A stretch of DNA of 20,100 nucleotides. Origin: Candidatus Colicola coprequi (GTDB lineage Bacteria > Bacteroidota > Bacteroidia > Bacteroidales > Paludibacteraceae). How positions within the stretch are numbered: the first letter of the stretch is position 1; each line of letters begins with the position of its first letter. Positions 8,793 through 16,176 of this stretch are shown here, in pieces. The translations under genes and the position numbers were made by a program. Location of the stretch: positions 1-20,100 of the forward strand of contig JAGHSR010000082.1 of assembly GCA_018065765.1 (NCBI GenBank), read 5' to 3'. Under the pieces are notes generated by a model. That model did not search any database. It worked only from the letters and a program-made list of their open reading frames with translations, and was not told the DNA's origin.

Positions 8793-8823
8793 TTGCTCAT
8801 TCCGAAAAAAAACATTACCTTTG
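8793..8823 (+). promoter_or_regulatory. Bacteroidales-type promoter of the SDR-carB-lysA unit
   Basis: TTG (8793-8795), a 20-nt spacer and TACCTTTG (8816-8823) match the Bacteroidetes consensus, followed by CAGCCGATTT. The start codon at 8842 is about 12 nt after the likely transcription start. This promoter is back to back with the lysS promoter: the two -33 elements lie only 6 nt apart. Confidence 0.84.
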
Positions 8824-8841
8824 CAGCCGATTTCAATAATT

Positions 8842-9705
8842 ATGCTTCGTACTTCAACTTTTGACGATCAGCGTTCGGTTACCTCATCAGGGGAAACCTC
8901 GCGTAAGGAGTTAAGTCCATGGGCTCTTGTCACGGGGGCAAGTAGCGGGATAGGGTTGTGTTATGCCACGACACTGGCGCGCGACTATGGCTACAATATC
9001 ATTCTGGTTAGCAATCAGCCTAACGAACTTACTCAAGCGGCTGACATGATTTCGCATTCTTTCTCTGTTCATACGCAATGCCTCTGTCTTGACCTTGCCG
9101 AACAGGATGCCGCTGAAAGGGTACATTGTTTTTGCATCGAACACAATTTGGATGTACAAGTCCTCATCAACAACGCCGGCATGCTCATCTTTGAGCGACT
9201 GACACAAGTGCCGACCAAGCGGCTCAACACAATGCTCATGCTGCATGTGGTCACTCTAACCCACCTTACACAACTGTTTGCTCAAGATATGGTGACTGCT
9301 CACAGGCAGGACCCTAATAGACGTGGATTTATTCTCAATATGTCTTCCATGTCCGCATGGATGGCGATGCCGGGTATCCAGTGCTACAACGCGACCAAAA
9401 GTTATGTACTCAATTTCTCACGATCGCTCTGGCACGAACTACATCCCGAGCAAATACACGTGTTGGCTGTCACACCGGGATCTACCGATACAGGACTGCT
9501 GCCTTTCGGCAAAACGTTTGCCAAGTGGCTGCGCGCAGTACATATCACCATGCCACCGGAACGATTGGTTCGTCGTGCCTTGCATGTGCTCTTCCTAACC
9601 TCCCGCAAACGCTGTATGCCCGGAGCGTGGAACTACATCATCGTTCCCATCATTAACCATCTACCCGATTGGGTGATTAAAATAGCAATGCCTAAATTGA
9701 TATAA
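8842..9705 (+). CDS. Short-chain dehydrogenase/reductase (SDR family)
   Basis: The 287-residue classical SDR has a Rossmann cofactor motif TGASSGIG (31-38), NNAG (110-113), a catalytic Ser in NMSSMSA (about 168-171) and YNATK (Tyr182, Lys186). An N-terminal extension of about 25 polar residues precedes the fold. The C-terminal part (about 225-287) is basic and hydrophobic, as in SDRs that act on lipid-like substrates, but the substrate cannot be told from sequence. The start at 8842 is chosen because the promoter -7 box ends at 8823. The open frame continues upstream to 8749, but that would place the promoter inside the gene. The next gene begins after a 2-nt gap, so the two are likely co-expressed. 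Confidence 0.85.
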   Translation: MLRTSTFDDQRSVTSSGETSRKELSPWALVTGASSGIGLCYATTLARDYGYNIILVSNQPNELTQAADMISHSFSVHTQCLCLDLAEQDAAERVHCFCIEHNLDVQVLINNAGMLIFERLTQVPTKRLNTMLMLHVVTLTHLTQLFAQDMVTAHRQDPNRRGFILNMSSMSAWMAMPGIQCYNATKSYVLNFSRSLWHELHPEQIHVLAVTPGSTDTGLLPFGKTFAKWLRAVHITMPPERLVRRALHVLFLTSRKRCMPGAWNYIIVPIINHLPDWVIKIAMPKLI

Positions 9706-9707
9706 CA

Positions 9708-10592
9708 ATGCGTTTATTCAAACTGATAATCGTTGCGCTATTGGCGGTTTGTACCGGTTGCACCAAACAGACAAAAGGCTGCCCTAAATACGATGCACAA
9801 TGGGTAATGAACCAAGCGGATGGCGTGGATGTTTTTTATGTCATTTCCGCCAATGTTTGGAGCGATTCTACATGCTATGCCTCGCTTACTGCCGACCAAC
9901 GTGACGCAATGACAAAAGAAATGGATCATGTGCGTAACGCCTTGGGCGATTCGGTGAATTTCTTCTCCCCTTACTACCATCAACTGACCCTGTCCAGTTT
10001 TTTGGTGACAGATAGTGTGGAAATATGGATGAATGCGGTGAAAAGAGAAATACAGGACGCTTTCACGTTCTACATGGACCACTTGAATCAGGGGCGTCCA
10101 TTTGTGTTGATGGGCTTCTCAGAAGGTGCCATGTTGGTGCTGGATCTAACCAAACACCTGACTCATCAGCAATATCAAAAATTGGTGGCCACTTACATGT
10201 TGGGATATCGTTTGGCGCAAGAGGACACCATATGTCCAACGGTTTGTCCGGCTTCGGATGCCACAACTCCGGGTGTGACTGTCAGTTTCAATACGGTGAC
10301 CGACACGACAGCCGTATGGCCTATGCTGACCGATGGGGCAGTCACCTGTATCAATCCACTGACATGGCGTACGGATGATACACCAAGTGAATTTGCCTAC
10401 GAAGGTGACACCAGTTTAGTGTATGTGGACACCAACATACATGTGCTGTTGGCACCCGACATAGATAAGGAAAACTACTACCGCGATTCCTTCAAGCCAT
10501 TCTGCAAAGAAGGTAACTTGCATTTGGGCGATTTGCTGTTCTATTTGCCGATGGTGAAAGAGAATATACACGTGAGAACACAATTTTTTTGA
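9708..10592 (+). CDS. DUF3089-type alpha/beta-hydrolase lipoprotein
   Basis: The 294-residue protein has a lipoprotein-like signal peptide (hydrophobic 6-15, cleavage before Cys18 in VCTGC, with an atypical Cys at -3). It is therefore likely exported. The segment DVFYVISANVW and the nucleophile elbow GFSEGA (Ser138) preceded by GRPFVLMG resemble DUF3089 proteins (PF11288), an alpha/beta-hydrolase branch of unknown substrate. A late His in NLHLGDLLFY could complete a triad. It sits 2 nt after the SDR gene and 7 nt before carB, with no promoter of its own visible. The family call is from motif memory, and the specific function is unknown. Confidence 0.7.
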   Translation: MRLFKLIIVALLAVCTGCTKQTKGCPKYDAQWVMNQADGVDVFYVISANVWSDSTCYASLTADQRDAMTKEMDHVRNALGDSVNFFSPYYHQLTLSSFLVTDSVEIWMNAVKREIQDAFTFYMDHLNQGRPFVLMGFSEGAMLVLDLTKHLTHQQYQKLVATYMLGYRLAQEDTICPTVCPASDATTPGVTVSFNTVTDTTAVWPMLTDGAVTCINPLTWRTDDTPSEFAYEGDTSLVYVDTNIHVLLAPDIDKENYYRDSFKPFCKEGNLHLGDLLFYLPMVKENIHVRTQFF

Positions 10593-10599
10593 TATAAAA

Positions 10600-13500
10600 A
10601 TGAAAAAGGTTTTACTCTTGGGCTCAGGAGCCCTTAAGATTGGTCAAGCAGGTGAATTCGATTATTCGGGTTCCCAAGCACTAAAGGCTATGCGCGAAGA
10701 GGGCATAGAAACCGTGTTGGTTAATCCTAACATCGCCACCGTGCAAACATCACAAGGAGTCGCTGACAAAATCTATTTTGTACCTGTCACGGTCGAGGAG
10801 GTGCAACGAGTGATTGAGAAAGAAAGGCCCGATGGTATCTTACTCAGCTTTGGCGGACAAACCGCACTCAATTGTGGCGTTGCTCTGCATGAGCAAGGCA
10901 TCTTGGATAAGTATGGTGTACAGGTTTTGGGTACACCTGTGCAAGCCATTATGGATACCGAAGATCGAGAACTGTTCGTCAATAAACTCTCCGAAATAGA
11001 TGTCAAAACGATTAAGTCTCACCCCGCACACACCATGGCAGAAGCCAAAGCAGCGGCTCAGGAACTGGGATACCCTCTCATCATACGAGCTGCCTATGCG
11101 TTAGGAGGACTTGGCAGCGGATTCGTGGACAACGAGCAACAATTGGAAGAGATTTGCGAGAAAGCATTCTCTTTTTCCGGACAGGTCCTCGTGGAGAAGA
11201 GCCTAAAGGGATGGAAAGAAATTGAATACGAAGTGGTGCGTGACCGCGACAACCATTGCATGATTGTGTGCGATATGGAGAACTTTGACCCATTAGGTAT
11301 TCACACCGGCGAAAGTATAGTGGTAGCTCCTACGCAAAACCTTACCCCCGAAGATTGTGCTTTCTTGGAAGATTTGGCCATTCGCATAGTGGAGCACATC
11401 GGCATCGTCGGAGAGTGCAACGTCCAGTTTGCTTACAACCAAGAGGAGATGGATTATCGCGTCATTGAAGTGAATGCCCGCTTGAGCCGAAGTTCTGCAC
11501 TCGCGAGCAAGGCTACAGGCTACCCGCTTGCACTCGTCGCTGCTAAAATAGGACTCGGATACACACTCAACCAACTACCTAACGCCAATACAAGACCCAT
11601 CGTTGACTATGTCGTGTGCAAAACTCCACGCTGGGACCTCAATAAATTCCACCACGTAAACCGTAAGATCGGATCAAGCATGAAATCCGTCGGAGAAGTC
11701 ATGGCTATCGGTAAAAGTTTCGAAGAGGTCATTCAGAAGAGTTTACGCATGATTGGACAAGGAGCCGAAGGTTTTGTTGGGAACAAACCCACCGGCGTTC
11801 AGGACGTCCAACAGGCTTTGAGAGAACCTACCGATTCACGAATCTTTGTACTCTCCGAAGCCCTGCAGCAAGGCATGGACGTGGAAGAAATATATCGACT
11901 GACTAAGATTGCACGAGGATTCCTCCAAAAACTCAAGAATATAGTCGATACGCACTACCAACTCGCTGAGCAACCTTTGACTGAGCAACTCATACGAACT
12001 GCTAAACAACAGGGATTCTCCGACAAACAGATTGCCAAACAATGCCACAAAACGGAAGACGAAGTGCGCGAGTGGCGTATCCAACAGGGCATCACACCCA
12101 ATCTGTGCCGCATCACGACCTATGCTACTCCCCATCCTGAGCAATCCAACTATCTCTACTTGACCTATTCGGGACAAAACAACTACTCACCGCAAACAGG
12201 AAATAGCATCATCGTTCTTGGTAGCGGAGCCTATCGTATTGGTAGTAGCGTGGAGTTTGACTGGTGTAGCGTCAGCTGCCTACAAGAAATACAAAAAAAT
12301 GGATTCCATGGAGTCATGGTCAACTACAACCCCGAAACAGTATCCACCGACTACGATATGTGCGACCGATTGTACTTTGACGAACTCACTCTCGAACGCG
12401 TATTGGATATATGTGACATCGAAAATGCCAATCACGACAGCCTCGTAGGTGTCGTCGTAAGCGTTGGCGGACAAATACCCAACAACCTCGCACTGCCCCT
12501 GAAGGATCACGGAATCAACATCTTAGGAACTTCTGCCGATAATATCGACCGAGCTGAGGACCGACACAAGTTCTCCAGCATTGTCGATAGTTTGGGTATC
12601 GACCAACCCGAGTGGAGCGAACTCAAAAGCATGGCAGATGTGGACAACTTCATCGCTCGAGTAGGATTTCCGGTTCTCGTGCGACCGTCCTATGTCCTTT
12701 CCGGTGCTGCCATGAACGTGTGCTTCTCACGCGAGAACCTGCAACGGTACTTCGCACTCGCCGCTGAGGTCAGCGAGGAGCACCCCGTCGTTGTCAGCAA
12801 GTTCATCTCTCGCTGTATGGAGGTGGAGTTTGACGCTGTAGCCGACCATGGTCACGTCCTCGCCAGTGCCGTCAGCGAACATATCGAATACGCCGGAGTG
12901 CACTCCGGTGACGCCACCATCGTCTTCCCTGCACAACGACTCTATGTCGAAACAGTTCGCCGATGCAAGAAGATTGCCGCTCAAATTGCCGATGCACTCC
13001 AAATCACTGGACCATTCAATATACAATTCCTCGCCAAGGAAAACATGATTAAAGTCATCGAATGCAATCTCCGAGCCAGTCGCAGTTTCCCGTTCGTGAG
13101 CAAGGTGCTCAAGGTCAACCTTATCGAATTGGCTACACAAGCTATGCTCGGCAAACATCCCGACGCCTTGCTTGAGAAAGCTTTCGACCTCGATTACGTT
13201 GGCGTCAAATCCAGCCAGTTCTCTTTCGCGCGACTTGAAAACGCAGATCCAATGCTCGGAGTCGATATGTGCTCCACCGGCGAAGTGGGTTGCTTGGGCG
13301 ACACTATGCACGAAGCACTACTGCGCTCCGTCATTTCTGTTGGCAATCGCGTACCACGCAAACGCATTCTACTCTCTACCGGTGACGCTCTGCAGAAAGC
13401 CGATATGCTGTCTGCATGCCAATTGCTCGCACAAAACGGCTACGAACTCTATGCTACAGGAGGTACTTACAAGTATCTTGTCGAAAACAATATACCATGC

Positions 13501-13776
13501 CGACGGGTACTATGGCCCACTGAAACCAATGGTTGGGAACTTGAAGGATTACCTCGTGCGTTGGATTTGATTCAGAACAAACAGGTGGATATGGTCATCA
13601 ACATACCCAAGAACTTCACCGAAACGGAACTCACCAACGGCTATCACTTACGACGAGCTGCCGTGGATTTCAATATCCCTCTCTTCACCAACGCGCGCCT
13701 CGCCACCGAGTTCATCCGTGCTTTCTGCAAACACCAACTCGCCAACTTGCCCATCACCGCTTGGGACGAGTATTAG
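10600..13776 (+). CDS. carB: Carbamoyl-phosphate synthase large subunit
   Basis: The 1058-residue enzyme makes carbamoyl phosphate from bicarbonate, ammonia (from the glutaminase subunit CarA) and 2 ATP, for pyrimidine and arginine synthesis. Two ATP-grasp halves are visible: a carboxyphosphate half starting VLLLGSGALKIGQAGEFDYS, and a carbamoyl-phosphate half from about residue 535 starting IIVLGSGAYRIGSSVEFDW. Each has its conserved VIEVNAR or VIECNLR segment. An oligomerisation linker (about 400-530) lies between them. The C-terminal MGS-like allosteric domain (from about 925) includes LYATGGTYKYL. Several blocks look closer to eukaryotic CPS1/CAD than to E. coli CarB. No carA is present in the window, although it often precedes carB. 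The gene starts 7 nt after the DUF3089 gene. Confidence 0.97.
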   Translation: MKKVLLLGSGALKIGQAGEFDYSGSQALKAMREEGIETVLVNPNIATVQTSQGVADKIYFVPVTVEEVQRVIEKERPDGILLSFGGQTALNCGVALHEQGILDKYGVQVLGTPVQAIMDTEDRELFVNKLSEIDVKTIKSHPAHTMAEAKAAAQELGYPLIIRAAYALGGLGSGFVDNEQQLEEICEKAFSFSGQVLVEKSLKGWKEIEYEVVRDRDNHCMIVCDMENFDPLGIHTGESIVVAPTQNLTPEDCAFLEDLAIRIVEHIGIVGECNVQFAYNQEEMDYRVIEVNARLSRSSALASKATGYPLALVAAKIGLGYTLNQLPNANTRPIVDYVVCKTPRWDLNKFHHVNRKIGSSMKSVGEVMAIGKSFEEVIQKSLRMIGQGAEGFVGNKPTGVQDVQQALREPTDSRIFVLSEALQQGMDVEEIYRLTKIARGFLQKLKNIVDTHYQLAEQPLTEQLIRTAKQQGFSDKQIAKQCHKTEDEVREWRIQQGITPNLCRITTYATPHPEQSNYLYLTYSGQNNYSPQTGNSIIVLGSGAYRIGSSVEFDWCSVSCLQEIQKNGFHGVMVNYNPETVSTDYDMCDRLYFDELTLERVLDICDIENANHDSLVGVVVSVGGQIPNNLALPLKDHGINILGTSADNIDRAEDRHKFSSIVDSLGIDQPEWSELKSMADVDNFIARVGFPVLVRPSYVLSGAAMNVCFSRENLQRYFALAAEVSEEHPVVVSKFISRCMEVEFDAVADHGHVLASAVSEHIEYAGVHSGDATIVFPAQRLYVETVRRCKKIAAQIADALQITGPFNIQFLAKENMIKVIECNLRASRSFPFVSKVLKVNLIELATQAMLGKHPDALLEKAFDLDYVGVKSSQFSFARLENADPMLGVDMCSTGEVGCLGDTMHEALLRSVISVGNRVPRKRILLSTGDALQKADMLSACQLLAQNGYELYATGGTYKYLVENNIPCRRVLWPTETNGWELEGLPRALDLIQNKQVDMVINIPKNFTETELTNGYHLRRAAVDFNIPLFTNARLATEFIRAFCKHQLANLPITAWDEY

Positions 13777-13789
13777 TCATAAAAAACAC

Positions 13790-15067
13790 ATGAACCTCTT
13801 ACCTCTCACCTCTCACCTCTCACCTCTTTCCTCCTCCCTCCCTTGCCCTATGAGGGAAAGGGTCGGGGATAGGGTCTCCACCCCCTGCTATTACTACGAT
13901 ATGCAGTTGCTGCGTGAGACCCTACAAGCACTGCGTGTTGCCTCACAGCAGGTCCACAACGCGCATATCCACTATGCCGTCAAGGCATGTGCTACGGCTC
14001 CTATCTTGCGCGAAATTGCGCAGGCAGGATTGGGTGCTGACTGCGTGTCAGGAGGAGAGATTAGAGCTGCTATCGAGGCAGGGTTTGCTCCCGATACCAT
14101 CGTTTTTGCCGGTGTAGCCAAAGCCGATTGGGAGATTCGCTATGCCTTGCAGCAGAGAGTTGAGTGTTTCAATGTCGAGTCCGAACAAGAACTGCATGTC
14201 ATCAACCAATTAGCCGACGAACTGCACACACGTGCCAGGGTTTGTCTGCGTATCAATCCGGACGTGGATGCACATACCAACGCACAAATCACGACAGGAC
14301 GAAAGGAAAATAAGTTTGGTATCCAACTGGCTGATATGCAGCGTGCTTTACAAACTTGTCTTGATTTGCCCCATCTTGACTTCTGTGGATTGCACTTCCA
14401 TATCGGGTCACAGATCACCGATATGCACGTCTTCGACAACTTAGTCACCCGTATCGAACAAATCACCTCCCTCCCTTGCCCTATGAGGGAAAGGGCTGGG
14501 GATAGGGTCTTCTCCCTTCCCTTCAGGGAGGGGTTGGGGGTAGGCTCCTTTATTCTCAACGTTGGCGGAGGGTTGGGTATCCAATACGAGAACCCGGATC
14601 AATATCCAATCCCTGATTTTCAGTCTTATTTTGCTACTTTTGCGCGACTTAATCGCCTCACTGAGGGCTTGCCTACCGAAATCCATTTCGAGTTAGGTCG
14701 CTCTATCGTTGCCCAGTGCGGCACACTGTTGACGCATGTCTTGTATGTCAAACAGGGGGCAAGCAAACAGTTTGCCATCGTGGATGCCGGTATGAACGAT
14801 TTGGTGCGTCCTGCTCTGTATGGTGCTTTCCATCGCATTGATAACCTCACTAACGCTGGAGCTGATGAGCAAACATACGATGTGGTGGGACCTGTTTGCG
14901 AATCAAGTGATGTTTTTGTGCAGAATTACCTGATGCCACAAGTCAGACGTGGAGACCTACTCGCCATCCGTTCTGCCGGAGCGTATGGAGAAGTGATGGC
15001 GTCTCAGTACAACCTCCGCCCCTTACCAAAACACTATACTTCCGACGAAATAACCAATCACAAATAA
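13790..15067 (+). CDS. lysA: Diaminopimelate decarboxylase with in-frame repeat insertions
   Basis: The 425-residue PLP enzyme decarboxylates meso-diaminopimelate to L-lysine. Family features are all present: TPCYYYD, the PLP lysine Lys65 in HYAVKA, LGADCVSGGEI, HFHIGSQ, NVGGGLG, FELGR, GPVCESSDVF with the catalytic Cys, and SAGAYGE. Two parts are abnormal. The first 30 residues come from a CCTCTCA heptad array plus a palindromic element. Residues about 226-253 come from a second copy of that element plus a sister module, where relatives have about a dozen ordinary residues. The frame stays open throughout. The start is probably 13790. The ATG at 13850, inside the hairpin loop, is the alternative. 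The frame also extends up to 13718 inside carB, which I reject. The stop lies in another heptad array. Confidence 0.92.
   Translation: MNLLPLTSHLSPLSSSLPCPMRERVGDRVSTPCYYYDMQLLRETLQALRVASQQVHNAHIHYAVKACATAPILREIAQAGLGADCVSGGEIRAAIEAGFAPDTIVFAGVAKADWEIRYALQQRVECFNVESEQELHVINQLADELHTRARVCLRINPDVDAHTNAQITTGRKENKFGIQLADMQRALQTCLDLPHLDFCGLHFHIGSQITDMHVFDNLVTRIEQITSLPCPMRERAGDRVFSLPFREGLGVGSFILNVGGGLGIQYENPDQYPIPDFQSYFATFARLNRLTEGLPTEIHFELGRSIVAQCGTLLTHVLYVKQGASKQFAIVDAGMNDLVRPALYGAFHRIDNLTNAGADEQTYDVVGPVCESSDVFVQNYLMPQVRRGDLLAIRSAGAYGEVMASQYNLRPLPKHYTSDEITNHK
13795..13836. repeat. CCTCTCA-type heptad array at the lysA 5' end
   Basis: Six 7-nt units run in register: CCTCTTA, three copies of CCTCTCA, CCTCTTT and CCTCCTC. 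The array spans 42 nt, i.e. 14 codons, and encodes LPLTSHLSPLSS if translation starts at 13790. It abuts palindromic element copy 1. Confidence 0.85.
13833..13877. repeat. Palindromic element, copy 1 (lysA N-terminus)
   Basis: This 45-nt segment matches 14466-14510 at 43 of 45 positions; the only change is GGGTCGGGG versus GGGCTGGGG. Its core is a hairpin with arms CCCTTGCCCT (13840-13849) and AGGGAAAGGG (13853-13862), one mismatch, around an ATG loop. The tail is rich in GGGG and TAGGG. It encodes SLPCPMRERVGDRVS in lysA. Confidence 0.9.
14466..14548. repeat. Palindromic element, copy 2 plus sister module (inside lysA)
   Basis: The segment 14466-14510 repeats copy 1 in the same orientation and reading frame, 633 nt (211 codons) downstream. 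It is followed at 14511-14548 by a related module with its own hairpin: CCCTTCCCT (14514-14522) against AGGGAGGGG (14525-14533), followed by a TTGGGGGTAGG tail. Together they encode the internal lysA segment from SLPCPMRER to LGVGS. Confidence 0.9.
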
Positions 15068-15085
15068 CAAATAACCAATAACCAA
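15051..15085. repeat. TAACCAA-type heptad array across the lysA stop codon
   Basis: Five 7-nt units TAACCAA, TCACAAA, TAACAAA, TAACCAA and TAACCAA run up to the ATG of the next gene (15088). The last lysA residues TNHK and the TAA stop (15065-15067) are read from the array. Confidence 0.85.
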
Positions 15086-15087
15086 AT

Positions 15088-16128
15088 ATGAAACACCTCT
15101 TTTCTCTTGCCTTAATGGCTCTTGCGTTCACCGCATGCACGTCCAAGCAACAAGTTATCATCCATGGCGAATGCGCTAAAGACCATTTAGCCGATGGTTC
15201 GGTCATCACTTTGCAGTACGAACAAGACTCCCAAACCATCACCGACTCGACTGTTCTGTCGGATGGATGTTACCAGTTTGCACTCGCCATCAAACAACCC
15301 GTCATGGCAACTCTTTCACTCGTACCCGGGGACAAAATTTCCGTTTGCCTCGAGCCCGGAACTATTTCCATCCAAAACCGATACATCGAGGGGTTTGGCT
15401 TCACGGCTCAATTGTCCGGCACATCTCAAAACGAATTGCTTAGCCAATATTATGCTCTCTATGAGAACTTCTTCACGCAGGATATAGAACGCCACGAGGA
15501 ACTGCTCCCTCAGTTCGTCAACGATTTGTCCGACTTGGCTAATACGGCTTGCGGATCGTTGGCTGCTAACTGGGTTTTCTCACAGTTCGCTTTCCAGATG
15601 AGTTACGAACAGCAGTTTGCCTATTTGGACGCCTTGACAGAAGACCAACTGCGCGCTGATCCATCCATGGACGACCTGCGCAAAACGCTACTCGCACAGC
15701 ATGCTACCGACGAAGGTTGTGTCTATACCGATTTTGAAGCCGGTTCGCTCAACGGCGAAACGGTTCGTCTGAGCAATTTTGTCGGCAAGACCGATTATGT
15801 CTTGATTGATTTTTGGGCTTCTTGGTGTGGACCATGCCGCCGACTGCTGCCTCATCTCAAGGAACTCTATTCCACCTATCGTCCCAACAACCGCCTCGAA
15901 ATAATTGGCGTTTCGGTGGATAAGGACGAAAACGATTGGAAGGCTGCTATTGATAAATACGAACTCAATTGGATTCTTTGCCGATTGACCAACGAACAGA
16001 AACCCGCTGACGAAATATACGGTGTCAAGTTCATACCTACTACTATTCTGATAGACAAGAACGGAACGATAGTCGGACGCAACCTCGACCCACAACACCT
16101 CAACGACATCCTCCAACTGGAAAACTAG
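15088..16128 (+). CDS. DUF4369/TlpA-like thioredoxin lipoprotein
   Basis: The 346-residue envelope protein has a lipoprotein signal (lipobox AFTAC, Cys17). A DUF4369-like N-terminal beta domain (about 22-110) and a helical linker precede a TlpA/ResA-type thioredoxin domain (about 212-346). The redox motif is WCGPC (246-250), and the cis-proline is Pro317 in KFIPTT. Such proteins act as membrane-tethered thiol-disulfide reductants in Bacteroidetes. The redox partner cannot be inferred here. The gene starts 20 nt after lysA, the gap being entirely heptad repeat. Its TAG stop lies in an octamer CTAG array. Extra cysteines (29, 61, 87, 155, 211, 298) occur outside the motif. Confidence 0.9.
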   Translation: MKHLFSLALMALAFTACTSKQQVIIHGECAKDHLADGSVITLQYEQDSQTITDSTVLSDGCYQFALAIKQPVMATLSLVPGDKISVCLEPGTISIQNRYIEGFGFTAQLSGTSQNELLSQYYALYENFFTQDIERHEELLPQFVNDLSDLANTACGSLAANWVFSQFAFQMSYEQQFAYLDALTEDQLRADPSMDDLRKTLLAQHATDEGCVYTDFEAGSLNGETVRLSNFVGKTDYVLIDFWASWCGPCRRLLPHLKELYSTYRPNNRLEIIGVSVDKDENDWKAAIDKYELNWILCRLTNEQKPADEIYGVKFIPTTILIDKNGTIVGRNLDPQHLNDILQLEN

Positions 16129-16156
16129 TCACCTAGTAAACTAGAAAACTAGACGA
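16122..16156. repeat. CTAG octamer array across the TlpA-like gene stop codon
   Basis: CTAG recurs every 8 nt (16125, 16133, 16141 and 16149) as CTAGTCAC, CTAGTAAA, CTAGAAAA and CTAGACGA. The TAG stop at 16126-16128 is part of the first unit. A short heptad-like stretch, CTTTCCA then CTTTCAA, follows just before the next ATG at 16177. Confidence 0.78.
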
Positions 16157-16176
16157 CTTCTTTCCACTTTCAACTT

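Noticed and set aside
8749..8841. Upstream in-frame start for the SDR gene
   Set aside because: It would place the consensus promoter (8793-8823) within the coding sequence; residues before 8842 are A/T-run coded and unlike SDRs.
12727..13311. Long minus-strand open frame (194 codons) inside carB
   Set aside because: It is antisense to a fully conserved part of carB, has no promoter or recognisable domain, and reflects codon bias of the plus-strand gene.
13718..13789. lysA start inside the carB 3' end
   Set aside because: The extra residues only mirror carB sequence in another frame; ATG 13790 follows the carB stop by 13 nt.
13790..15067. lysA as a pseudogene because of repeat insertions
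   Set aside because: The frame is open end to end and all PLP and substrate-binding motifs I can recognise are present, so a working enzyme is more likely.
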